Shown here: positions 38,982-49,257 of the stretch, one piece after another
How the letters are laid out: every line of letters starts with the position of its first letter
How positions within the stretch are numbered: the stretch's first letter is position 1
Assembly (NCBI GenBank): GCA_036351435.1
Contig: JAZBPA010000065.1
Location: forward strand, 20,394-84,393
DNA length: 64,000 nt
Direction of reading: 5' to 3'
From: JAAUQA01 sp036351435
GTDB taxonomy: Bacteria; Pseudomonadota; Gammaproteobacteria; Competibacterales; Competibacteraceae
Position numbers and translations under genes: made by a program
Notes under the pieces: generated by a model
The model's database searches: none
Told to the model about the DNA's origin: nothing
The model's input: the letters and a program-made list of their open reading frames with translations, nothing else

Positions 38982-39545
38982 ATGCACGAACCGACCTACC
39001 TCAGCAATCAGCTGCTAATTGCCATGCCGAGTTTGATGGACCCTAATTTCTATCAAACCGTCACTTATCTCAGCGAACATAACGCCGATGGAGCGTTAGG
39101 GATTGTCATCAATCGCCCATTGGAGTTGTCGTTGGGTGAGCTATTGGAACATTTGAACGTTCCGATCACCCAACCTTCCATTGCAACGATGCCCGTGCAC
39201 TACGGCGGCCCCGTGCAACCCCAACAAGGTTTTGTTGTGCACACCCCGGTGGGCGATTGGGGATCAACGCTCAAAGTAACGGACACCATCGGCATCACCA
39301 CCTCGCGGGATATTCTGCAATCGCTGGCCTGTGGCGAACAGCCTGAGCATGCCTTAGTTGCATTAGGTTATGCGGGTTGGGGGCCGGGCCAGTTGGAACA
39401 AGAGTTGGCGGAAAATGCCTGGCTATCCGGCCCCGCTGACCCCGCTATTTTGTTTAATACGCCCGCCGAACACCGCTGGTCTGCCGCTGCGGCGTTACTC
39501 GGGGTGGATCTTAACTTGCTATCTAGCGATGCCGGACATGCCTAA
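38982..39545 (+). CDS. yqgE: YqgE/AlgH family protein
   Basis: A 187-residue protein with the family signature at the N terminus (LSNQLLIAMPSLMDPNFYQTVTYLSEH) and GALGIVINRP, VHYGGPVQPQQGFVVH and LGYAGWGPGQLEQEL further on. AlgH in Pseudomonas was linked to alginate regulation, but the biochemical function is unknown. It is usually coupled to ruvX, as here, with 21 bases between. Confidence 0.94.
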   Translation: MHEPTYLSNQLLIAMPSLMDPNFYQTVTYLSEHNADGALGIVINRPLELSLGELLEHLNVPITQPSIATMPVHYGGPVQPQQGFVVHTPVGDWGSTLKVTDTIGITTSRDILQSLACGEQPEHALVALGYAGWGPGQLEQELAENAWLSGPADPAILFNTPAEHRWSAAAALLGVDLNLLSSDAGHA

Positions 39546-39566
39546 GTCTCGAGGCGTTAAGTTATC

Positions 39567-40007
39567 TTGAAGCGTTCTCGCACAATCATTGCTTTCGACT
39601 TCGGGTTAGCTCGTATCGGTGTAGCAGTAGGTCAAGAACTCATCAATTCGGCTCGACCATTAACTATATTGAGAAATAAACGCCAGCAACCCGATTGGGA
39701 TGCCATCGGTCGCTTGTTGGCTGAGTGGCAAGCTGATCTAATTATTATCGGATTACCCTGTCATGCTGATAACAGTCCTACAGCGCTGACCGATACGGCT
39801 GCCCGCTTCGGCCGTCAATTGCAAGGCCGTTACGGCTTACCCGTTGAAACTATTGATGAGCGCCTCTCGTCCTGGGAAGCGGATTCATACCAAGCGTCCG
39901 GAGGAAAATCTCCCCAGGGCGGCCACGACGACGCGCTCGCAGCAGCCCTGATCTTGGAAAGCTGGTTCAATCACAGGCTTGCCGCCACGCAAACCAGTGA
40001 ACAGTGA
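39567..40007 (+). CDS. ruvX: Putative Holliday junction resolvase / pre-16S rRNA nuclease YqgF
   Basis: A 146-residue RNase H-fold protein: FDFGLARIGVAVG at the N terminus with the first catalytic Asp, IIGLPCHADNS, VETIDERLSSWEA and a late HDDALAAALILESW. YqgF is needed to finish the 5' end of 16S rRNA; it was first proposed as a resolvase. It starts at TTG 39567 with GAGGCG upstream. It is convergent with pilT. Confidence 0.93.
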   Translation: MKRSRTIIAFDFGLARIGVAVGQELINSARPLTILRNKRQQPDWDAIGRLLAEWQADLIIIGLPCHADNSPTALTDTAARFGRQLQGRYGLPVETIDERLSSWEADSYQASGGKSPQGGHDDALAAALILESWFNHRLAATQTSEQ

Positions 40008-40031
40008 TCTGCCCGCTCACTTTGTCAGCTG

Positions 40032-41081
40032 TTAAGCCGCCTTAAAACTATCTGGATTCTTGGCCTTAGTCATAGCATCGTGACGACTGATCTTGCCCGC
40101 TCTTACCAAATCCAACAGATGTTGATCCAGCGTCTGCATACCGAAGCCTTTGCCGGTCTGGATCGACGAATACATTTGCGCGACCTTATCTTCGCGGATC
40201 AGATTGCGCACGGCTGAAGTACCGATCATGATTTCCCACGCTGCGGTTCGTCCGCCACCTATTTTTTTCATCAGGGTTTGTGAAATGACGGCTTGTATGG
40301 ATTCGGATAACATTGAGCGTACCAGCGGTTTCTCGCCGGCTGGAAATACGTCGATTACCCGATCTATGGTCTTAGGAGCGGAAGTGGTATGGAGCGTACC
40401 GAATACTAAATGGCCAGTCTCTGCAGCGGTTAATGCCAATCGAATGGTCTCTAGATCGCGCAACTCGCCAACCAAAATCGTATCGGGATCTTCCCGCAAT
40501 GCTGACCGCAGCGCCTCATTGAAGCCCAGCGTATCACGATGCACTTCACGCTGATTAATCAAACATTTCTTGCTTTGATGAACAAATTCAATGGGATCTT
40601 CAATCGTTAAAATATGGCCGTATTCACTATCGTTCTTGTAATCCACCATGGCCGCTAATGTGGTCGATTTGCCAGAACCCGTGGGACCGGTCACCAACAC
40701 AAGACCACGGGGCTTCAAAGTAATATCTCTAAATACTTGGGGACAGCCCAAATCCTCTAGCGACAAGATTTTAGTGGGAATTGTCCGAAAAACCGCCCCC
40801 GCACCTCGGTCCTGATTAAAGGCGTTGACCCGGAACCGGGCTAACTTAGGCACTTCGAAGGAAAAGTCACACTCCAGGAACTCGTCGTAATCCTTGCGTT
40901 GCTTATCATTCATAATGTCGTAGATTAGGCCGTGTGCCTCCTTATGCTCCAGCACCGGCAAATTGATTCGGCGGATGTCGCCATCGACCCGAATCATGGG
41001 AGGTAATCCAGCCGATAAGTGCAAATCGGAAGCACCATTTTTGACTGAAAAGGTCAAAAGATCATCAAGTGTAGGCGTCAT
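40032..41081 (-). CDS. pilT: Type IV pilus retraction ATPase PilT
   Basis: A 349-residue hexameric ATPase. The N-terminal domain holds NGASDLHLSAGLPPMIRVDG. Walker A is GPTGSGKSTTLAAM near 130-140. Other marks are the Asp box EDPIEF, Walker B TILVGELRDLETI, the His box GHLVFGTLHTTSAPKTIDRVID and the AIRNLI-like SAVRNLIRE near the C terminus. It depolymerises pili at the inner membrane. The frame runs upstream to 41267, but MTPTLDDLL at 41081 is the family start and has GAGGA before it. pilU, which follows pilT in Pseudomonas, is absent; ruvX comes next, in convergent orientation. Confidence 0.96.
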   Translation of the reverse strand: MTPTLDDLLTFSVKNGASDLHLSAGLPPMIRVDGDIRRINLPVLEHKEAHGLIYDIMNDKQRKDYDEFLECDFSFEVPKLARFRVNAFNQDRGAGAVFRTIPTKILSLEDLGCPQVFRDITLKPRGLVLVTGPTGSGKSTTLAAMVDYKNDSEYGHILTIEDPIEFVHQSKKCLINQREVHRDTLGFNEALRSALREDPDTILVGELRDLETIRLALTAAETGHLVFGTLHTTSAPKTIDRVIDVFPAGEKPLVRSMLSESIQAVISQTLMKKIGGGRTAAWEIMIGTSAVRNLIREDKVAQMYSSIQTGKGFGMQTLDQHLLDLVRAGKISRHDAMTKAKNPDSFKAA

Positions 41082-41157
41082 AAAAGTTTCCTCTATAATA
41101 TCCTCAGTCTTACAATAACAAAGCGTGAGTAAATTAGTACCGGTTGGACTCAGAACT

Positions 41158-41922
41158 ATGGAAATCGCTAAGAGTATATATAACAGTTCGTGCCAACCCC
41201 AACAGATCGAGTCAGGGGAAGAGATAAATCCCGTAGCGACTAATTTGGCTGCTGTGCGCGCCCGCATCAGATCAGCAGAACGTCGTTTTCACCGCTCAGC
41301 AGGCTCGGTAACTCTGCTGGCGGTCAGTAAAGCTAAACCGATTTCACTGATTGCCGCAGCCGCCGCGGCGGGTCAACGTTGCTTCGGGGAAAGCTATCTC
41401 CAAGAAGCTGTGGAGAAAATAGCCGAATTACCAGGTTACGCCTTGGAGTGGCATTTTATTGGTCCTATCCAATCCAATAAAACTCGCAGAATTGCTGAGT
41501 CCTTCGCTTGGGTACACAGTGTCGACCGCCTGAAAACAGCTGAGCGCCTCAATAGCCAACGTCCTGCACACCTCCCCCCACTCAATATCTGCTTGCAGGT
41601 TAACATCAGCGAAGAACCTAGCAAACAGGGGATTGATGTTGCTCATCTTGAAGCTTTGGCACACACCGTTGCAACCTTGCCTCGCTTGCATTTGCGTGGC
41701 TTAATGGCGGTGCCCGCCCCGCAGCAAGAATTCTCCGCGCAACGAAGGGCGTTCGCTACATTACGGAACTTACAACAATCCCTCAACGCTGGAGGTCTTG
41801 CTTTGGACACGCTATCAATGGGCATGTCCGGTGATCTGGAAGCCGCGATTGCCGAGGGCAGCACTTTAGTCCGAGTAGGCACCGCCCTATTCGGGGAGCG
41901 TGTTGCCCGGTCCGAGATATGA
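41158..41922 (+). CDS. yggS: YggS family pyridoxal phosphate homeostasis protein
   Basis: A 254-residue PLP-binding alanine racemase-like barrel. LLAVSKAKP carries the PLP lysine, and FGESYLQEAVEKI, WHFIGPIQSNK, CLQVNISEEPSKQG, LRGLMAVP and SMGMSGDLEAAI are all conserved. It helps balance PLP and amino-acid pools. Family members begin close to the NPVATNLAAVRARI segment, about 24 residues after the ATG used here; the only start-like codon there is an ATA at 41224 behind AGGGGA. The true start is therefore uncertain. Divergent from pilT, followed by a small exported protein and proC. Confidence 0.92.
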   Translation: MEIAKSIYNSSCQPQQIESGEEINPVATNLAAVRARIRSAERRFHRSAGSVTLLAVSKAKPISLIAAAAAAGQRCFGESYLQEAVEKIAELPGYALEWHFIGPIQSNKTRRIAESFAWVHSVDRLKTAERLNSQRPAHLPPLNICLQVNISEEPSKQGIDVAHLEALAHTVATLPRLHLRGLMAVPAPQQEFSAQRRAFATLRNLQQSLNAGGLALDTLSMGMSGDLEAAIAEGSTLVRVGTALFGERVARSEI

Positions 41923-42000
41923 AATCCAGCGCCAACCTTTCAGCGAATCTGTCGATTACTAGGCAATACCAACCAGCGATTATGGACTACCGCTAATCCC

Positions 42001-42390
42001 ATGCATGCTCAACTAATGTCAATATTGCGCCATCTAGGTTATCCACTGTTCGGATCGGTGTTCCTGTGCTCGTTCGGACATGCCGCTAACGATACCGATT
42101 ATCTGCGGCAAATCGAAGAGGCGGCAAAACTTCAAGCGATCACACCAATTATCAATTCCACACAGCCGGCAAACCGTGAACCCGCTGAGAACAACCGGAT
42201 ACCGGCAGGACTGCCCTCATTGGAAGAATTCGAAAAGGCTTTACGCCAGCAATTTGCCGGTACCTATGCCTTTTATCAGCGGCTCAACGCCGCAGGAAAA
42301 CAGCAAATTTTCACCCTTTATCAGCAAGACAATCGCGTTAGCACCATCCGCGCACAAACTTTACAGCTGCTTGCAGGCAATTCACGTTAA
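42001..42390 (+). CDS. Small exported hypothetical protein
   Basis: A 129-residue protein with a signal peptide (hydrophobic at about 12-26, cleavage likely at GHA near 28), then a helical, Gln- and Glu-rich mature part ending LQLLAGNSR. I do not recognise the family. It lies between yggS and proC on the same strand. The mature part has no cysteines, so it is not a lipoprotein. A periplasmic location is the only inference. Confidence 0.7.
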   Translation: MHAQLMSILRHLGYPLFGSVFLCSFGHAANDTDYLRQIEEAAKLQAITPIINSTQPANREPAENNRIPAGLPSLEEFEKALRQQFAGTYAFYQRLNAAGKQQIFTLYQQDNRVSTIRAQTLQLLAGNSR

Positions 42391-42480
42391 AACGCATGAC
42401 TCCAGAGTCTTAACCATCGCTGGGAGAGATCCAAGGAATTATTTCCTAGCGCCCTTTAAATATCCGAGGCAAAGCGCTCA

Positions 42481-43311
42481 ATGAACACTCTGCATGCTGC
42501 CTTTATTGGCGGCGGGAACATGGCCCGTAGTTTGATCGGCGGTTTGCTCGCCGATGGTTGCGATCCTGACACACTGTGGGTCGCCGATCCCAGTGAGCCA
42601 CAGCGAGAACTGCTGCGCAGCCACTTCAAGGTGCATGTCACCGCTGACACTGGTGAAGCCGCAAGCCAAGCCTCAGTTGTGGTACTAGCTGTCAAACCTC
42701 AGACTGTTCAGGCGGTGGCAGCGCCGCTCGCACCTATAGTACGCAACACCAATCCTTTGGTACTGTCGATTGCTGCCGGCGTGCGCCTAGCAGACATACG
42801 TCGTTGGCTAGGTGGGCATGACGCGCTGGTGCGAGCTATGCCCAATACACCAGCGCTGGTGCGCAGCGGAGCCAGCGCACTCTATGCCAGTGCCGCCACC
42901 TCGACCGAACAACGACAATTAGCCGAATCCATTCTGCGCGCTGTGGGACTGACCGTTTGGGTAGACCAGGAAACCCTGCTGGATAGTGTCACAGCCCTAT
43001 CCGGTAGCGGGCCGGCCTATTTCTTTATGGTCATGGAGTCCTTGGAGAAAGCCGGTATCAGCTTGGGCTTGACCCCGACTCAAGCCCGATTATTAACCCT
43101 GCAAACTGCGTTCGGGGCGACAAAAATGGCTTTAGAAAGCGCTGAAGACGTTGCCACCCTGCGAGCTCGGGTCACGTCGCCGGGCGGAACAACGGAACGC
43201 GCCATCGCTGTGCTACAAGCTGGAGAACTGGACACGTTATTTGATAAAGCGCTGCAGGCTGCTCATGAACGTGCCCGAGAACTGGGTGATTGGCTGGGGG
43301 GGTCCGCATGA
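42481..43311 (+). CDS. proC: Pyrroline-5-carboxylate reductase
   Basis: A 276-residue enzyme with the N-terminal NAD(P) motif FIGGGNMARSLIGGL and the C-terminal signature VTALSGSGPAYFFMVMESL plus VTSPGGTTERAI. It carries out the last step of proline synthesis. It overlaps yggT by ATGA. Confidence 0.97.
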   Translation: MNTLHAAFIGGGNMARSLIGGLLADGCDPDTLWVADPSEPQRELLRSHFKVHVTADTGEAASQASVVVLAVKPQTVQAVAAPLAPIVRNTNPLVLSIAAGVRLADIRRWLGGHDALVRAMPNTPALVRSGASALYASAATSTEQRQLAESILRAVGLTVWVDQETLLDSVTALSGSGPAYFFMVMESLEKAGISLGLTPTQARLLTLQTAFGATKMALESAEDVATLRARVTSPGGTTERAIAVLQAGELDTLFDKALQAAHERARELGDWLGGSA

Positions 43312-43862
43312 CCGCCGCATTATTTTTAATTCAAACCCTCTTTGGGTTTTACATCCTGGCGGTTCTTTTGCGGTTCTTATTACAGTGGGTACGCGCTGAT
43401 TTCTATAATCCCTTAGTGCAATTCTTAGTCAAATTGACCAATCCACCACTGATTCCGCTACGTCGTATTATTCCCGGTTTTATGGGACTGGATATAGCCG
43501 CCGTGGTGTTGATGATCGGACTAAAGATTGCTGAACTGCTGCTCGTGCTGAGTGTGCTTGGCCAAAACCTGGACTTCGTCAATCTAATTCTGCTGGCGAT
43601 CATTGAGCTGGCATACTTGCTGATCAATATTTATATCTGGGCGGTTATCATTCAAGCCATACTCAGCTGGGTCAATATTGACTACCGTCATCCTGCCATT
43701 TCCCTACTCTACCAGTTGACTGCCCCAGTGTTGCGCCCCGTCCAGCGTCTATTGCCGCCCATGAGTGGACTGGATCTATCGCCGATGGTGGTTATCATCG
43801 CTTTGATCTTTCTACGCTTACTGATCAGCGACTTATTGAGTCTAGGCGGCCTGGCCTACTAA
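43308..43862 (+). CDS. yggT: YggT family membrane protein
   Basis: A 184-residue inner-membrane protein made of two YggT repeats. Each has a long hydrophobic stretch followed by PxxxPLRRIIP (first repeat) or PVLRPVQRLLPP (second repeat). Function is not settled; links to osmotic stress and envelope growth have been proposed for the family. The ATG at 43308 overlaps the proC stop. An in-frame upstream codon at 43290 is less likely. Confidence 0.93.
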   Translation: MTAALFLIQTLFGFYILAVLLRFLLQWVRADFYNPLVQFLVKLTNPPLIPLRRIIPGFMGLDIAAVVLMIGLKIAELLLVLSVLGQNLDFVNLILLAIIELAYLLINIYIWAVIIQAILSWVNIDYRHPAISLLYQLTAPVLRPVQRLLPPMSGLDLSPMVVIIALIFLRLLISDLLSLGGLAY

Positions 43863-43879
43863 ATGATCCTGTTCCAGCG

Positions 43880-44173
43880 ATGAACAGTTACCATTGGGAG
43901 GGCGATGACTTAATCCTGCGAGTACGCATTCAACCGCGCGCAGCTCGGGATGAATGGATCGGGCTGCGAGATGAACACTTCCGCTTGCGCATCGGTGCAC
44001 CACCGGTAGCAGGCCAAGCGAATAAGCGTTCCCGTGAGTTTCTCGCCAAAACGTTTCAGGTGCCGCCATCCCAGGTCGTGCTGGTTATCGGGGAAACCAG
44101 CCGTAACAAACGGTTCCGAATTCATGCGCCACGCCGTCTGCCACCGGATATCACTCCGGCTCCAAGCACCTGA
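43880..44173 (+). CDS. yggU: YggU family protein (DUF167)
   Basis: A 97-residue protein showing VRIQPRAARDEWIGL, LRIGAPPVAGQANKR and the LAKTFQVPPSQV segment, the whole DUF167 fold. Function unknown. It lies 17 bases after yggT in the usual yggS-proC-yggT-yggU order. Confidence 0.92.
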   Translation: MNSYHWEGDDLILRVRIQPRAARDEWIGLRDEHFRLRIGAPPVAGQANKRSREFLAKTFQVPPSQVVLVIGETSRNKRFRIHAPRRLPPDITPAPST

Positions 44174-44236
44174 GGTTGCCCGAAGTCAGGTCTGCCAGTA
44201 GACTGATGCAGTTTCATTAGGCCTTCTAAACTAATC

Positions 44237-45394
44237 ATGGCAGACGTCCCTCCTTCCAAGTCCGTGGGCTTGGTAACGCCCCTAACATTGAATTTCAACG
44301 AGCCGCTGGCGCTGGACTGCGGGCGCATGTTGTCTCAATACACATTGGTTTACGAAACCTATGGCGAATTGAATGCGACGTGCAGCAACGCCATTTTGAT
44401 TTGCCATGCGTTGTCTGGAGATCATCATGCCGCGGGTTATCATGACGCGGAACAACGTAAACCCGGCTGGTGGGATTCCAGTATCGGTCCCGGCAAACCC
44501 ATCGACACCCGTCACTTTTTCGTCGTTTGTTGCAACAACCTCGGTGGTTGCAGTGGCTCTACAGGGCCAACCTCAATCAATCCCGGCACTGGCCAACCGT
44601 TTGGACCGGATTTCCCTATTGTCACCGTAAAAGACTGGGTGCGCAGCCAAGCCTGCTTGGCGGATCGCCTGGGTATCGTTACCTGGGCAGCAGTCATTGG
44701 TGGCAGCCTAGGCGGTATGCAGGCACTGCAGTGGTCAATTGATTATCCCGAACGAGTGCGTCACGCTGTTGCCATTGCTGCGGCTCCCAGACTTTCGGCG
44801 CAAAATATCGCCTTTAATGAGGTCGCTCGACGCGCCATTATTTCTGACCCGGAATTCTATCAAGGGAATTACTATGCGCATGACGCCGTTCCTCGGCGAG
44901 GACTTATGATTGCTCGTATGCTCGGCCATATCACCTATCTATCCGATGAGGGGATGCGCACCAAGTTCGGGCGCGAATTACGTGAAGCTAAGTTGAATTA
45001 CAATTACGATTCTGATTTCCAGGTGGAGAGTTATTTGCGTTATCAGGGTTACAGTTTTGTCGACCGTTTCGACGCCAACACCTATTTACTGATGACTAAA
45101 GCATTGGATTACTTCGACCCTGCCGCTGACTTCGATAACGATTTAAGCGCGGCTTTTCGCCGTGCCCAGGCGAACTTTCTAGTCATTGCCTTTACCAGTG
45201 ACTGGCGTTTTGCGCCTGACCGCTCAAGGGAGATCGTCAAGGCATTGGTGGATGCCAAACGTCAGGTCAGTTATGCCGAAATCAAAGCCACTCAAGGTCA
45301 CGATGCCTTTTTGTTACCGATACCACGGTATCAGGAAACATTCCACGCCTATATGACCCGAGTAGCTCGTGAGGTAAACCCCAATGCGGGCTGA
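44237..45394 (+). CDS. metX: Homoserine O-acyltransferase MetX
   Basis: A 385-residue alpha/beta hydrolase-fold enzyme. The nucleophile Ser157 lies in [19 protein letters not shown] and [12 protein letters not shown] line the pocket, and the late GHDAFLL gives the catalytic His. It acylates homoserine at the start of methionine synthesis. Whether acetyl- or succinyl-CoA is used cannot be read by eye: both specificities occur in MetX proteins. It overlaps metW by 11 bases. Confidence 0.95.
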   Translation: MADVPPSKSVGLVTPLTLNFNEPLALDCGRMLSQYTLVYETYGELNATCSNAILICHALSGDHHAAGYHDAEQRKPGWWDSSIGPGKPIDTRHFFVVCCNNLGGCSGSTGPTSINPGTGQPFGPDFPIVTVKDWVRSQACLADRLGIVTWAAVIGGSLGGMQALQWSIDYPERVRHAVAIAAAPRLSAQNIAFNEVARRAIISDPEFYQGNYYAHDAVPRRGLMIARMLGHITYLSDEGMRTKFGRELREAKLNYNYDSDFQVESYLRYQGYSFVDRFDANTYLLMTKALDYFDPAADFDNDLSAAFRRAQANFLVIAFTSDWRFAPDRSREIVKALVDAKRQVSYAEIKATQGHDAFLLPIPRYQETFHAYMTRVAREVNPNAG

Positions 45395-45986
45395 TTTGGA
45401 GATTATCAGCCGCTGGATTCAACCCGGCTCCGAGGTGTTAGATCTTGGTTGCGGCGACGGGGTATTGCTAGCCCATTTGCGTGACCATCACCAAGTCGGA
45501 GGCTATGGCGTGGAAATTGACGAAGCGAAAATAGCCACTTGCATCGGTGCCGGGGTGAATGTGATTCATAAGGACTTGGAAGTCGGTTTGTCCGACTTTA
45601 CTGATCATAGTTTCGATTATGTCATCATGACTCAAACGCTGCAGGCCGTGCGGCATACCGAATGGTTACTGGACGAAATGTTGCGAGTCGGGCGTGAGGG
45701 TATCATCACTTTCCCGAATTTCGGCCATTGGCGTTGTCGGTTCCAACTCGCCTTGGGGGGCCATATGCCAGTTGTCAAAGTGTTGCCTCACGCCTGGTAC
45801 AACACGCCTAATGTGCACCTATTCACTATCCACGATTTTGAAAAACTCTGTCAGCGCAAAAGCATTAAAATATTGCAACGGGCGGTTGTAGACCACTACC
45901 ATCGGGCCAGTCTAGGGATGCGCTTATTGCCCAATTTACTGGGAGAACTGGCGCTCTATCGCTTGGGGCGTACATCAATTCAATAA
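45384..45986 (+). CDS. metW: Methionine biosynthesis protein MetW
   Basis: A 200-residue class I methyltransferase-like protein: [15 protein letters not shown] for S-adenosylmethionine, [13 protein letters not shown], and [21 protein letters not shown]. MetW works with MetX and is thought to activate or modulate it. The overlap with metX indicates coupled expression. Confidence 0.95.
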   Translation: MRADLEIISRWIQPGSEVLDLGCGDGVLLAHLRDHHQVGGYGVEIDEAKIATCIGAGVNVIHKDLEVGLSDFTDHSFDYVIMTQTLQAVRHTEWLLDEMLRVGREGIITFPNFGHWRCRFQLALGGHMPVVKVLPHAWYNTPNVHLFTIHDFEKLCQRKSIKILQRAVVDHYHRASLGMRLLPNLLGELALYRLGRTSIQ

Positions 45987-46082
45987 AATGATACGACCCG
46001 CACACCAGCCATCGGATAAGCAGGCTACCGGTCCCATCCAAACTAATCGGGTTATCCGAAGTGTCGCCGAGGAATTTGTTTG

Positions 46083-48539
46083 ATGTTTGAATCGCGTTTC
46101 GTGCAACGCCTAATCCTCAGCATTGTTGTTATCCAGATCGGAGTAGGTTGCGCTCTGATCGGCTACCCGGCATGGGTTTCTTATACTAACCATGATGCGC
46201 AGTGGCAACGCTCCGCCAAGGAACAGAGCGCCTTGCTAGCCACAGCGCTAGCTCCTCAGTTAATCACTGAAGTTGCTGCCGATCAGCTGTTGGATACTTT
46301 GGAATTACTCAAAGATGACCCCAACCTCCGCTATGCAGTGATCTTCAATACTCAACGCAAACTGCTGGCATCGCTCGGCACACCGCCACCATCTAGCCAG
46401 GATTTCATCGCTGATTCCAATATCCGCCAAACGTTGAGTGACGGTATACTCACCCTTGCGCAACCGCTTGTCACGCAAGGGCGTCTGGTAGGCATAGTAC
46501 AAACAGGTTACTCCAGTGCTTACTGGCGTAATTTTTTGGCTCTCGCCATCCAGAAAGTGGCTATTGTCTTAGCAGGGGTCCTCCTAAGCATAGTAGCCTT
46601 ATTGTCCTTCAGCCGCTCTGCCCGCCGTAGTTTGGCCCAAGTACGCAACGGCATTGCCGAACTCATTCAAGAACACTGGGAGCACCGTCTGAAACCCGAC
46701 GGAGTATTGGGTAATTTAAGTGATGAATTCAATCGGCTTGCGATTCTATTGCATAAAAACCAACGAGAAACCACCTCGCAATACGAACAGTTACTCCAAG
46801 AATGGCGGCGTCTGAACACCTTACTGTCCGGCACCAGCGCCATCGTTTGGGAAGTGGATACAAGCAATGGCCAGTTCCGCTATGTCAGTACCCACGCAGA
46901 ACGTTTACTCGGCTACCCAACCGCACACTGGTTGGAACCGGACTTCTGCCAGCGCCATGTACACCCCAACGATCAAGACTGGGTACAGAGCTTTTTGACC
47001 CATCCCGCCATCGCCACCACTAACACCACGTTGGATTTTCGGATTTTCAACAATAACGAAGAATGCCGTTGGCTGCGCATGATCGGCGCTTTAGCGATAG
47101 AACATAATGAACAGCAAGACAAAGATCAGTTACTGGCCGGCTTTTTACTGGATGTTACCCAGGAAAAGCTTAGCGAACAGCGTATTACCTATTTGGCCAA
47201 CCATGACCCGTTAACCGGACTCATCAACCGTCATCGTTTCCAAGAACGGTTAGAGGAACAAATCGCTTACAACCGTCGCTACAGCACCAGCGGCGTCTTG
47301 CTGTTTATGGATCTTGATCAGTTCAAATACATTAACGATAACTACGGTCATCACACCGGTGACGAATATCTACAACAAATCGCTGGTCATCTGCGTAAAT
47401 TTATCCGAGAAACCGATGTCGTCGGGCGACTCGGGGGCGATGAGTTCGGCATCATCCTGCCTAATACCGATCAGGAGCAAGCGATACAGTTTACCGAACG
47501 CCTGCTAAAAACCTTGAACACCCAGGAATTTATTCACGAAGATCGGCTTGCCACTTTCGGCGCCAGCATCGGCATTGTGTTTTTCCCGCAGCATGGTGGT
47601 CAGGCTGGCGAACTACTGGCCAAAGCTGATACCGCTATGTACACGGCCAAAGATCAAGGCCGCAATACCTATGCAATATTCGAGCAAGGGAAGCGCAGCA
47701 CCTACCTCCAGGATAAAGTGCAATGGGAAGACCGGATTCGTCGGGCCTTGAAAGACAATGGCTTTCAGCTCTATTTCCAGCCGATTGTAGATTTGCACAG
47801 CGGCCAGATTGAGCATTATGAAAGCCTGCTGCGGATGATCGGAGAGGACGGTAAAATTATCGCACCTGGAGCGTTCATCGGCATTGCCGAGCGGTTTGGC
47901 ATGATTCGCGATATTGATCAATGGGTAGTCGATTCAGCACTGCAGACTCAGGGTGAAAGCATTCGCAACGGCAAACCTGTTTCGCTGACCATCAATCTGT
48001 CCGGGCGTCATTTTGGCAATCCGCAAATCCTAGCCATTATCCAGGAAAGCACCCAACGTCATGGTGCCGACCCTAACAGCATTGTATTCGAAGTGACCGA
48101 GACTGCAGCGGTAGAGAATTTCACTGATGCGTGCACTTTTATTCAAGCTTTGCGGGATAAAGGCTATCGCATCGCGTTGGATGATTTTGGCAGCGGGTTT
48201 TCTTCTTTCGATTATCTAAAAAACATTCCCGTTGACTACATTAAGATCGACGGTAGTTTTGTCCGCAACCTGCATCGCAGTCGAGTGGATCGTATCTTCG
48301 TCAATGCCATTGCCGACCTTGCCAGAGGACTAGACGTAGCGGCAGTAGCCGAGTTTGTGGAAAACCAGGAAACGGTAGAGATACTCCGCGAATTAGGAGT
48401 ACCGCTGGGACAGGGGTATTTCTTCGCCAAACCCAACCCGCAATTCCAGAACAGCGACCAACTCATGATTCCGACCCGGAGCGAAAACAGCCCAATTGAT
48501 ACCGCAATCACACCGACCACTTCGCAGAGAAATCTCTAG
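46083..48539 (+). CDS. Membrane-bound GGDEF/EAL cyclic di-GMP protein with PAS domain
   Basis: An 818-residue sensor. It has a membrane segment near 12-30, a periplasmic region, a second segment near 151-175, a HAMP-like linker, a PAS_3 domain near 255-365 ([15 protein letters not shown]), GGDEF near 449 and EAL near 578. The diguanylate cyclase motif GGDEF is intact and an RETD inhibitory site lies five residues before it. The phosphodiesterase motif reads ESLLR, with DDFGSG, KIDGSF and AEFVEN also conserved. Both activities may work. The start is the ATG at 46083 after GAGGAA; a TTG lies one codon earlier. Confidence 0.94.
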   Translation: MFESRFVQRLILSIVVIQIGVGCALIGYPAWVSYTNHDAQWQRSAKEQSALLATALAPQLITEVAADQLLDTLELLKDDPNLRYAVIFNTQRKLLASLGTPPPSSQDFIADSNIRQTLSDGILTLAQPLVTQGRLVGIVQTGYSSAYWRNFLALAIQKVAIVLAGVLLSIVALLSFSRSARRSLAQVRNGIAELIQEHWEHRLKPDGVLGNLSDEFNRLAILLHKNQRETTSQYEQLLQEWRRLNTLLSGTSAIVWEVDTSNGQFRYVSTHAERLLGYPTAHWLEPDFCQRHVHPNDQDWVQSFLTHPAIATTNTTLDFRIFNNNEECRWLRMIGALAIEHNEQQDKDQLLAGFLLDVTQEKLSEQRITYLANHDPLTGLINRHRFQERLEEQIAYNRRYSTSGVLLFMDLDQFKYINDNYGHHTGDEYLQQIAGHLRKFIRETDVVGRLGGDEFGIILPNTDQEQAIQFTERLLKTLNTQEFIHEDRLATFGASIGIVFFPQHGGQAGELLAKADTAMYTAKDQGRNTYAIFEQGKRSTYLQDKVQWEDRIRRALKDNGFQLYFQPIVDLHSGQIEHYESLLRMIGEDGKIIAPGAFIGIAERFGMIRDIDQWVVDSALQTQGESIRNGKPVSLTINLSGRHFGNPQILAIIQESTQRHGADPNSIVFEVTETAAVENFTDACTFIQALRDKGYRIALDDFGSGFSSFDYLKNIPVDYIKIDGSFVRNLHRSRVDRIFVNAIADLARGLDVAAVAEFVENQETVEILRELGVPLGQGYFFAKPNPQFQNSDQLMIPTRSENSPIDTAITPTTSQRNL

Positions 48540-48552
48540 AAGATGCCGGCCG

Positions 48553-49233
48553 ATGGTCGTGGATCGACCCTCGCAATACGCTGTTGAGCTAGAACAGCTC
48601 ACGCCCACTGAGGCCATCGCTTTACAAAACCAACTGCGTGATCAGGTTATTGTTGCAGACCATTTCGATCAGATTAACCGAGTAGCGGGTCTGGATGTAG
48701 GGTTCATCGACCAGGGCAAGATAACCCGGGCCGCAGTGGCAGTACTGAGCTATCCTGAATTGGAGCTTATGGATACCACGCTGGCATACCGCCCGACTTG
48801 TTTCCCTTATATACCGGGACTTCTATCCTTCCGCGAATTACCAGCCTTGCTTGATGCTATGGCGCAGTTAAACTGCATACCGGACTTGTTGCTCTGTGAC
48901 GGTCAAGGCATTGCTCATCCGCGCCGCCTGGGTATCGCCAGTCATTTAGGGTTGGTAACCGATATTCCCGCTATCGGTGTTGCTAAAACCAGGCTCTGCG
49001 GTACCCATGGTCCGGTTCCCGAACAACGCGGGCAATGGGCAACTTTGCAGGACGACCAGGAATTAATCGGCGCGGTGTTGCGTACCCGTTCCGGCGTCAA
49101 ACCGCTGTATATTTCTCCCGGTCACCGAATCAGCGTGACAACGGCAGTCGAATATGTGCTCGGCTGTTGCACCCGCTTTCGGTTGCCCGAAACGACCCGT
49201 CACGCGCATCGTTTGGCTTCCACTTCGTACTAA
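48553..49233 (+). CDS. nfi: Endonuclease V (deoxyinosine 3'-endonuclease)
   Basis: A 226-residue enzyme, close to the 223 residues of E. coli Nfi. Metal-binding Asp48 in [17 protein letters not shown] with Glu95, and Asp116 in [14 protein letters not shown] are conserved. It cleaves DNA one nucleotide 3' of deaminated adenine (inosine). The frame is open upstream into the preceding gene, but the ATG at 48553 gives the family length. opgG follows after 24 bases. Confidence 0.94.
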   Translation: MVVDRPSQYAVELEQLTPTEAIALQNQLRDQVIVADHFDQINRVAGLDVGFIDQGKITRAAVAVLSYPELELMDTTLAYRPTCFPYIPGLLSFRELPALLDAMAQLNCIPDLLLCDGQGIAHPRRLGIASHLGLVTDIPAIGVAKTRLCGTHGPVPEQRGQWATLQDDQELIGAVLRTRSGVKPLYISPGHRISVTTAVEYVLGCCTRFRLPETTRHAHRLASTSY

Positions 49234-49257
49234 ACGTTATTCCAAGGCAAAGCTTCA

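Noticed and set aside
41082..41267. 62-residue N-terminal extension of PilT
   Set aside because: It overlaps the divergent yggS coding region, does not resemble PilT, and a normal start with GAGGA lies at 41081.
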